From: Amblyomma americanum
Lineage: Eukaryota > Arthropoda > Arachnida > Ixodida > Ixodidae
Assembly: GCF_052857255.1 (NCBI RefSeq)
Contig: NC_135498.1
Location: 165,659,255 to 165,723,254, forward strand
DNA: 64,000 nucleotides
Reading direction: 5' to 3'
Positions 55,021 to 64,000 of this stretch are shown here, piece by piece. Within the stretch, counting starts at the first letter, position 1; each line of letters starts with the position of its first letter. The notes under the pieces were generated by a model. The model saw only the letters and a list, made by a program, of their open reading frames with translations. It searched no databases and was not told where the DNA came from. Position numbers and translations under genes: made by a program.

Positions 55021-58000
55021 CTACCTAGTGCACCCTAAGTCGTATAGGGTGGAGGCACCACCTTCACGGCCCCCATCTTGGAGCAAGCGCCGAGACAGCA
55101 GGCGATGGAGTCTCGACCAGTGTTCTTGTTTAACATGTTTTTGCGACGGTAGGTTAGGATATGTAAAGGTTTTCCACGTCCACTCGCAATTCAGAGCACT
55201 TTTTGCTGATAGATACAAAATAAAAAAGAACTATAGCTACGCTTGCGCGCACAGCCCTCACGTAAAAGTACTATTATGCATCTAAGTCAGCGCATTGTCT
55301 TTGGCATAAATCGGTCGTTTTATCTAGTGACTGCTATGTAAAGCAATGCGTTTCGCTCCTGCTTGACAAGAAAGAGTTTATCAGGTGCACATCTTGTAGG
55401 TGGCTCTAACTGATTCTCTTGGTCACATCAACCACTGGTTTATGTTTCAGTTAGCCGCGTATATCTATAATGCTTTTGATCACAGTGGTCCATCGTAAAC
55501 CGCAGAACACACTCCAGGAGGTTATAGGTCATGATGAGTACACGAAAACATGACACGTGTCGTACGGTAATGCACACGGCATTTTATTTCAAAACAATTG
55601 GAAGCAACCTTTCAAACTGCATCTGGGTGGACACCTAAGAGGAGGCAAACCCTGAATCAAGTATTAAGATTGGTGCTAACTACAGTTTTACAGCCGTACA
55701 GTTCGAATACTGCTGATACGGGAACGTTGAACTTCAGTTGAATTTGGTCTAACCTCAGGTGGACACTTGCTCGCTCTACAGTGGTACACATCGCCTCGCG
55801 ATGTGTCAATGCACGGGAAAGAAAAAGCCCTTTTCGGAATTACCTTCTGTCCTGCGCACACATCTTGCTTCCCAGCTTCCGCTTTCGCTAGGCTACGCCA
55901 CTGCAGGTGCTTGTCCACGACGGAAGTTGCCTCGCGACTACTCGAACTGCGAACCATAGGCTGTGAACAACTTGACTTCCGCAAGGACCTAACTTTTTCG
56001 ATATTTTTTCTAAATCACGAGGACTTCGCGATAATTGTTCCTCACGAATAGTTTGAGAAAAAGTAGCTATAAAGAACTTGCGCTTCGCTTCATTTAGAAC
56101 ATTTTAAAACACCATGCAGTTGCTAAATTCCAACACGACGAACTTGCAAGATTGTTTTTTTTTCTTCTGGGACTAAAAATATGTGTTACCAGATTGCGTT
56201 GTCCTTTCCTTCTTTGCCTACAAAAGGGATTATCGAGCGGGAATATTTTTACCTCGCTTTTCGAAAAGAAGAGTGGGGAATGCAATTTATTCTCCGTGAA
56301 ACTGAAGCTGCAACGGTTGCTACAAGGGATTAACAGCGTGCGCAGGGGGCAGTTGTCGAGTAGGTACAATGATGGTTCCCTTTGACAGTTTCTATGTTCG
56401 ACTTGCTTCCTGCGTTCACAACGCGGCTCTGAACACTGAGCACTAGTCATTAAAGATTGATGTGCTGCACTCCGCTAATGACACTAAAGTCGAGTGCCAC
56501 TTATTGGAAGTGATGCTAAATTTTATCGCATGTCAGGGAAACAGCAGACGCAATCATCCATATATGACATTGTAAACCTTCACACACCCCACAATTCAAA
56601 TTTTCCACTCCAAAACACAGCCAGCTATACCGACGCCAAATAACTCAGTGAAACGCGCTTGATAATCATGCTTGTAACGATGCTCCGAGCTGCTTGAACG
56701 TTGACGAAAAGATACCGCAATCTCTGTTGTGCACGGTGCGAGATAAGAATGGTGAACAATCTGAAAAAATAATTCAAACCACACAAAGCTATTGGGGTAA
56801 GAGAATGGGTGAATCGCTATGGAATAATGTTAATCCAACCGGAAGCGCATAATCGCGTGTGACAGGTATAAAAACAGCACAGCTATTGTGGCCTACTTCG
56901 CAAGTCTTCGCGTTGTCAATCTCCTTGCAGTTTTGGGCTTTAATTTCGCCTCCCGCGCTTTTCTCCGTGTTTCATGCCGTGGAAAACGAAAATATCGGCC
57001 GCCTATCTTTGCCGAGCCGGCACACAATGACAAAATAGTCTGGAACGCTGGTTTTTGGTATATCACAGTTTATTTGCTCAGCATCCGGCGCACAACACAA
57101 AATCTTCGCACATTCCGCAGCAGTGGCACGAAAAGCTACTTGCCCCAAGATGAGCCAAGATGGGCCATAAGACAAAGCACTTGTGGTGTCTGATCCAGCC
57201 AAGTGTACTGATCTCGCCACCAGATGTGTGTTGTAGTGAGGTGGCGCCCCCACGCAAAGTGGAAGGCGCGTAACTTGAAGCGCGAGGGGGGGGGGGGGGG
57301 GGGGGGAAATCCTTTACATTTGCCTGCGACAGTACTGAACGCTCTCCTGAATTTTTTTGAGCTATCATCAACCTTGTATTTTACCTTGCAATCTTTTCAC
57401 AGTCCCTTTCCTCTTTGTTGACAGAATGTTGGTTGCATAGGATTTTAGAGGGCTCTTTGCAGTGTCGGATAAATTTTTGCCTTCCTTTTAACGCGATAGA
57501 GTTAATAAGCTCGTGTCGCAGAAAAGCCTGTGTCGTCGGCGTCGGCTGTGAGCAAAAAATCGCTCCTCCTCCTTCTCGCAATGTAGGCCACTGCCTCAAC
57601 AGATTGCGCGCAACGGCAGCGCCTCTCGCTCGTCTCCTTCGGGCGCAGTGGGGCCATGCGGGCACGCAGGAATCACGCGGTAAGCGACGAACAAAGCACC
57701 GCACATCCAAAGGACGTTCGCCGCGAAGCTTGCGGCTCGTTGTCCGTTCGTTCGGCGTGGAAGCTATGCTGGCGTTCTTGGCAACGGGTTTGTCGAGAAC
57801 GATGTGCCGACGAACTACGACAGCATCTTGAGTCCCACACGTTTCGGCAAGGCGCCTGGCAGCGCTTTTACGTGGTTTACCGTTCCGCGCGTTCGTTTCA
57901 CCGTGCGTAGCAGAGCGATTTGCCTAACGGGCAAGGCGTCCCGTCGAACGGGCGATGGCGTTTCGTAGACTCCCTGGCAGCGCTGCAACACGGTGTAGCA

Positions 58001-58061
58001 TTCAACGCTTAAAGGCGTTGCTTGAGCGCCCTCCAATTTTTTGGCATTCTTTTGAGAACCC
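55021..58061. other. Intergenic, no gene recognised
   Basis: Includes the tail of a 124-codon plus frame (54911-55285), a 98-codon minus frame (55688-55984) and a 138-codon plus frame (57415-57831), none with a known domain. A run of 21 G is at 57286-57306. GTCGTCGGCGTCGGC at about 57533 looks repeat-derived. Confidence 0.4.
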
Positions 58062-58376
58062 ATAATAATAATAATAATTGTTTTTTGGGAAAGGAAATGG
58101 CGCAGTATATGTCTCATATATCGTTGGACACCTGAACCGCGTCTTAAGGGAAGCGTTAAAGGAGGAAGCGAAAGAAGAAATGAAGAAAGAGGTACCGTAG
58201 TGGGGGGCTCCGGAGTAATTTCGACCACCTGGGGATCTTTAACGTGCACTGACATCGCACAGCACAAGGGTGCCTTAGCGCTTTGCCTCCATAAAAACGC
58301 AGCAGCCGCGGTCGGCTTCGAGCCCGGGAACTCCGAATCAGTAGCCGAGCGCCCTAACCACTGAGCCATCGCAGCA
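58062..58376 (-). mobile_element. Ruka-like SINE, full length
   Basis: Minus-strand head TGCGATGGCTCAGTGGTTAG, B box GGGCTCGAAGCC, body TCAGTGCACGTTAAAGATCC, ending in an (ATT)n tail at 58062-58079. Closest in length and sequence to the copy at 5903. Confidence 0.92.
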
Positions 58377-59700
58377 CCACTCCTGATTTCGGACGAAAAA
58401 TATTGGAGACAGATGCGTGGGCTTCCTGTATACCTAGCCGTCTGGGTGCATTCAAGCCCTGTCCTTCGGCGCCTGTGTCTGGTACCTGGTTCCGACTACC
58501 TTCATACATCATTCTTCCCTGCGGCAGCTCTGCTTGCAGTCCGCTCGACTTTTACTGGGTCTCCGCCCTCCTCCGAACTTTACTCGTTACAAGGAAAACT
58601 ACTTGACTTCAACTGGGCCACGGAACCGACCGCGCCATCCGGCCCCCCTTGCCGCCTCTCCCCGAAAGCTGTTCCATACGCTGGTCATCCAGATTTTTAC
58701 CGCGCTGTTGTACGCAGATAAGAAAAATGGTTGATTTTTGGTGAACACACGAGTGGACCAAAAGCACCTTCGCCACTTCTAACTGCGGCATTTTAAGTCA
58801 TAGGAGCACAAGTGTTTATACCACCAACTTGCTCCCACAAAAATGACATTGTATTCTGAATTGTTGCCAAAATATGTGATCTTACCACTCTATAATGAAA
58901 CTGAAATAATCGGCGCACAATTGAGGCGATGTATCGCTTGTGAATTGCTGTCTCTTTTTCTTTATTTGTAGCCGCCTAAACAAATCGATTGCTTTTGTTT
59001 CTTGTTTTTGCCAAATATGCACGCACCGCTACATCGGGTTGTGCGAGGAAACAATCGCCAATGACACGGGCTTGGAAGAAACGTCTCAAGAATCGCATGG
59101 TGGAAAAGTCCCGATATTTAACATCACCCAACGAAGAACATTTCAAAAAATCTGCTTGAAAAAAAAAAAGCCCTCACTTTTTATTGTAATCTTTCTCAGA
59201 TTTTGGAACTTATATAAGCATCAAATCTTTTGCCAAAACGAGGTCACAACAGCCTCAGGCAGTGCAGGTCTGCCATGAATATCCTCACCACAAAACAGCT
59301 CCGCTGGTGAATTGGTTGAGGTACTAGACGGTGCAGCGACAGGAGTTTTCCTCTGGGTTTGTTGTTTTGCTGCCATTATTAAATTTTTTCATGATTGTCT
59401 GGCGTCTGTACTTCATTCCGTCACTTCAGCTTGAACGGGTGGTATCACTGAAAAAGAACGTTGCAGCTTGCCGTGGGGAAAGTGTTATGCTTCATTACGC
59501 AGCTACAAATGAATACAGAAAAAGATGAAAAATACAACCATGGACGAAGAAACGCTCAATAATCACTAAAATTTGTTGATTGTAAAAAGAAATACATTTC
59601 AAGATTGAAGGCTTTTTTAATGTAATGAATTTTCAGTTAGTGTTTGTGAAGCGCAACGTTCTTACGCTGACAAGATGCTCAAAAAATGGGGCACAAGGTT
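58377..59700. other. Intergenic, no gene recognised
   Basis: Frames of 60-112 codons without known domains. Confidence 0.45.
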
Positions 59701-59719
59701 TTTTTCATTATTTTCGCAT

Positions 59720-60135
59720 TGTTTTCACTCTGCCGCCAGTGTCTATCGCCCGACAAAGCAGCTGCCAGACTCTTGCGCTCCATTAAGCGGACGGTGATAC
59801 AACGGCCAGTTTGATCGATGTGGCAGACACCTGTGATGTATGTAGCAAACACGTTGGATATATGTAAATGCAGACCAGAAGAGGCGGGAGGTACTGGAAG
59901 CCTTCCTTATGAAAGTGGAAAGGCAATCGTTCGTTATGAAATCGAATATTTATCTTTCTACTAAGGAATTGAAATTCTTGTATAGATAACTGCCGTCACG
60001 CCTGTGCATTGATTGTTGATTTTATGGCACCTAATCGTAGTGTATAAATACGCGGAATTTCTGAGAATAAAGTCAGTTGATGTCTAGAACCTGTTCTGTC
60101 TCCTTATATCTGTCATCCGCGTTTTCAGCGCTACT
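59720..60135 (+). pseudogene. Possible Penelope C-terminal fragment
   Basis: 59890-59985 reads LEAFLMKVERQSFV and NIYLSTKELKFLY, matching the layout of the Penelope C-terminus (compare CVSDPSVTLTKREVAFF at 53400). AATAAAGTCAGTTG follows, as at 53550. The GIY-YIG core upstream is not legible. Confidence 0.4.
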
Positions 60136-60562
60136 ACTATGTCCACTCGATCAAAACACCAACTGGCCCAGCTGTCTGCCTTAAATGATGCACAAAACTT
60201 GATTGTGTTGCCGTAAATAGTATGTAGACTGCACAACAAAGGTCTACCGCTAGAAACAGCTCCACAGAACAACTGTTTTTACTTTCTTTGAACTGTCGTC
60301 TTTGCGCTGCACCACAAATTATTAAATGTTTTTTTTTACCATTGAAAATGCAAATTTCTTCCCGTTGCTTTAATAATGAACACTGAACAAAGTATTTGAT
60401 TTTAATTACTCGAGAGCTGCTTTCTATTGTCGATTTCTTGTGTTGAATTGCCAAACTTACATCTGCATTTTGTGTGTTTAATTCAATGCTTAGGTTGAGT
60501 CGTGTGTTCTGTTAATTTGCTGCTGCGCAGCCGCCGGCTGACTACATTATAAACAACTTCTG
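60136..60562. other. Unassigned
   Basis: AT-rich; nothing recognised before the duplicated segment begins. Confidence 0.45.
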
Positions 60563-61886
60563 CAAACAGCCATTTTCTGCACATAAACGTGTGTGCTTAA
60601 AAGCACCCTAGAAAAAAAATATCGTGTAGCACAGTCGCTAGAATCTGCGACACTTGCAGCCTTCTGCGTGCCAGACTTCCGTTTCTCGTGCACTAAATGT
60701 GCTCCAGAAAACTTTAACCAAGAATTAAAATATGTGCGGGAAACCACTGCTGTGTGAAACCAAATACAGAATGGTTACCATAAAGTAGAGCTCTCGCGAG
60801 TTTTTGTTTTTATTTTTTCTTAATCACTACAGAGCTGAGGTTATGCACAATTTCATATATTCACTAGTCTGCCAAATGCATTTCGTTATTTTGCAGAGGG
60901 GGCTAAGAAAGAACACATCTGATTTATTTCTACCAACATGCCTCTTGCGTTGTCCATTTCGGTGGCATTTAAAGTGCAAAAAAATACCACGTGACTGCGT
61001 TCATGCGTTGTCATATTGCAGCGCTCCCAGTCATTTTTGAAATAAAGAAAGGTGTGTGCAGGGCGTGCCCAAGTGAGCGGCCGCTGTTCTGCTCGACGGA
61101 ATGCACAAATTTAGAAAATCAAGAAACCAGAAGCTGCTTTGAATAGCAAGACTTTACTGCTTTCTCATCATTTTTTGTTTTTTTTGTGTGTGTGATTTCT
61201 CTATGAAAGCTTTCTCGGAATTGGTCCTTGGTGGTTCTCTATCGCTTACTGGAGATAACCGCGAGCCTTATCAACTTCTGGGAAAATGTGCTGACGCACT
61301 TTCGATAATATGCTGACAGGTGTGTCCTCGCTTAAATCGACCCTACAAGCGATCATGTCTCTTTCAGCAGAGGAAAAAAAATGTTAAAGTAGCAACGTGG
61401 GTTTTTTAGCATTTTGCGGGCTTCCTTTAAAGTTTCGAAAAAAAAACAATTGCATCAGCGGATTCTTAACGCCTTGTTCTATTTAACGAAGAGCATCAAG
61501 TAAACAGAACAAATTTTTGTGTAATTCTCCTTTCCAATGCTGCAAATGCCAAGGTAAATTCACGGAACAGCCAGCTGGAACATGCCACGGCTGGCAGGTA
61601 GCGAAGTGAGACACATCACGCTATGCATTGGTAGGTATGGGTGGTGGTGCATGGCTGCTCGGAATGGTATTAATACGCTAACGCATTTTGAGAGCTAAAG
61701 ATAATAACGTGTCCTACAAGTATTCGGAGCTGAACTGAAATACTTCTAAGCGGTTTTTCTCCCATTACTTGGCCGTAAGTGGCATTACATACACTTCAAT
61801 CTGTAAACAGGCTGACTATATCATCTCAATTTTTTGTCTCAAATACTGTAGCCGCTATTTCATAGGCCCTTAACATGAGTTTGCTA
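60563..61886. repeat. Duplicated segment, copy B, left part
   Basis: Begins with about 36 bases of the gypsy integrase N-terminus, then matches 2345-2932 and 8209-8898 continuously. It provides the empty target site of the P-type transposon (TGATTTCTCTATGAAAGC at about 61190-61210). No gene. Confidence 0.87.
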
Positions 61887-64000
61887 TGTTTATTTATTTG
61901 TTAAAATACCCTAAAGGCCCTTCAGAGAGGCTATCACGTAGGGGTGACATACGAAGCACTTCGATAACAATTTGCTCAAAATCAAAGGCGCAGAAAAAAG
62001 AGACACAAAAAATACAGGCATAATCTTCAGAAGTAAAGTAAATAAACAATAACAACAACTCTAGAGTGCAAATAGAACAATGTGAAAGTTCAAACAGCTT
62101 GGGTTATGAGTACCAAACCAACGTAGAAAGGGAAAAAAAAGAATGGAGACGAAAATCAGAAAGAAGGTAGCGGTATTCAAGGGAGTACAAAAGAAGAAAT
62201 AATAACTATATAAAAGTACAGTGGTGCACAGGGACATCACCTTCTGATGTCAGTATGCAGCATTTTGTGAAATTTGTCTGTGTGAACCTCGGCAGCAAAA
62301 TCTGATGGTAGGTTATTCCAGTTATAGGTATGAATAATTCCACGTAAAGTGATGACTGACAGGCTGGGCGATTGATTTATAAGGATGATCACGGAGAGAG
62401 AAAATGAGGCAACGGGGCTGAAAGTAGTCGTCATGCGAAATTTCGTGGTCATAAAGCTTGTGAAACAGAGATAGGCGAGTGTGTTTGCGTCGTAGTGATA
62501 TGCGATATAATTCGACATGGCGTTTTAAAGATGTAATTCTGCTCTAAAGGGAATAGTCCGAGAAATGAAGCGAACAGCACGGCTTTGCAGGGATTGAATG
62601 TTACGTATCGTGTAATCATGGTTCGGGTCCCAGATTGCACACGCATATTCAATTTTAGGTCTGATTAAGGTGGTGTATGCGAGCTTTTTAGGTGTGAGGG
62701 TTCTTGCCTTATTCTGCGGTTCATGATTCTGAGTGAGGGATTAGCAGTCACAAGAGCAACGTGGATGTGATGATGCCATGTTAGATCCGTTTGAGGATTT
62801 ACTCCTAGGCATTTCTATACGGTAGAAATCTCGACAATATTGTTATCTATAAGGTATGAGGTTAGAATGTGGGAAGAGGAACGTCTAAACAACGTGCATG
62901 CAGTTTTGGTATGATTTAGTGTCATTTTCCATTCAAAACATCACATATTATTCGCGTTTAGGTCTGATTGCAACGCGTGTTGGTCAGTTTCAGTAGTAAT
63001 TTTACGGTAAATAACATAGTCATCGGCGAACAGTCTTACACGGGGCGAGATGCAGTTACGCTAATCATCGACATGTATTACAAGCAATAGAGTGTGGAAA
63101 AGCAATCGACCAAGCACGCTTCCTTGTGGAACGCTGGACGTGACAGGAACAAAAGAGGAATTGCAGTGGTTGATAGCTGTGATCTGTATTCTGAGTGACA
63201 AAAAATATCTTATCCATAAAATGAGTTGTATGTTAATGTTAATGAGATTTAGTTTTGTTAGTAGCTTGTGGTCAGCAACGCGGTCAAAACCTTTAGAAAA
63301 GTCCAGAAATACTGCATCCACCTAGTTACCGACGTCAATAGAGCATAGCAATCATTCGTAAATTCCGCTAACTGCCCATCACATGAATATGCCTTGCGAA
63401 AGCCGTGCTAATGTTTGAAGATTATGTTATGCTCTTCTAGGTATGCTGTGACTTGCGAATGTGTAATTAGCTCCAGTAGTTTGCAGACGGTTCTAGTTAA
63501 TGAAATGGGTCGGTAGTTAAGAGGAGATGTGCGATAGCCCGTCTTGAAAATTGGTATTACCTTGGCTGTGCGCCAATCATGAAGAATCCGGCCGGATAAT
63601 AATGACAGCGAAAAAAGTGCGCATAAGATTCCCGAAATGCTTTGTAACATGCTTTTTAACAACTGGTTGTTGAAGCCAACATGGTCACATGCAGACGGCA
63701 ATTTGCGATTATTAAGTATATACACGATACCGGACTCGCTTATAGCAATCTCCTGGATGATCATACCTGAAAGTATACCTATGTTTAGGAATGAAGAGAT
63801 GTCCTCGCGGGAAAATACAGACGAGAATGCATTGTTTAATATCCCTGCACACTGCGACTTGGGTACAGTGGCGCCTGTGTGATCATTAAGCGTAACTTAA
63901 GGGTGACTGGTGGTGTTTATTACTTGATAAAGTTTTCGAAGGTTGTTAGTCAGCATAGATGATAGGTCATGGCAAAAAAGTGTCTCCGAGAGAATTTAAG
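61887..64000 (-). pseudogene. CR1-like LINE-A, copy B
   Basis: The 3' tail AAATAAATAAA is at about 61887. C-terminus: TYNWNNLPSDFAAEVHTDKF (about 62330). RT at 63061-63321: LDFSKGFDRVADHKLL and SSVPQGSVLG. RT N-terminal part at 63408-63764: WRTAKVIPIFKTG and LNYRPISLTRTVCKLLE. Runs off the window in the endonuclease-RT linker. Stops are frequent; inactive. Its uninterrupted sequence at about 63141-63150 is the empty site for the TTAA element of copy A. Confidence 0.85.

Overview
The window is eukaryotic, almost certainly arthropod, and best explained as repeat-dense intergenic DNA of a hard tick. The main pointer is at least seven copies of a tRNA-headed SINE with the body layout of the tick SINE Ruka, alongside CR1/L2-, I- and RTE-type LINEs, Penelope-like elements with GIY-YIG domains, a Ty3/gypsy integrase and a P-type THAP transposon. 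The species assignment is inference. I find no host gene that can be called with confidence; nearly all long open frames belong to mobile elements. Layout: 1-2345 is the 3' side of a Ty3/gypsy element (integrase, minus strand). 2311-18300 and 60563-64000 are two copies (A and B) of one duplicated segment ending in a CR1-like LINE. Copy B is uninterrupted; copy A carries two later insertions. The first is a 5276-bp P-type transposon (2933-8208, perfect 21-bp terminal inverted repeats) whose transposase is broken by a SINE with an 11-bp target duplication. The second is a 7565-bp TTAA-flanked element (10204-17768, perfect 17-bp terminal inverted repeats), itself invaded by a nearly intact LINE (11417-16785). 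That LINE has a 2A ribosome-skipping motif in ORF1, a 5-copy 282-bp in-frame monomer array at its 5' end, and an ORF2 separated from ORF1 only by an in-frame TAG. 19290-22800 and 29960-36095 are a second duplicated segment: LINE ORF1 relic, a divergently oriented acidic Ser/Asp/Gly/Glu gene, and a SINE. The acidic gene is hugely expanded by a 15-bp minisatellite in copy 1 and unexpanded in copy 2; copy 2 is further split by an I-type LINE. A third, diverged member of the acidic family lies at 54820-55020. 24880-29945 is a near full-length I-type LINE (ORF1 with zinc knuckles; ORF2 with endonuclease, RT, RNase H and a CCHC tail). 36362-42518 holds a truncated CR1 LINE, then an RTE LINE interrupted by a nearly complete Penelope-like element (38449-41476) with direct and inverted pseudo-LTRs and a 9-bp target duplication. 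42519-64000 is sparser: a SINE, a minisatellite beside two candidate exons (47195-47762), a decayed THAP domain, two further Penelope fragments, and the acidic-family relic. No operon or cooperating host pathway is visible. The biology here is nested transposition plus two duplicated segments, and the least explained objects are the acidic microgene family and the unusual 5' architecture of the 2A-bearing LINE.
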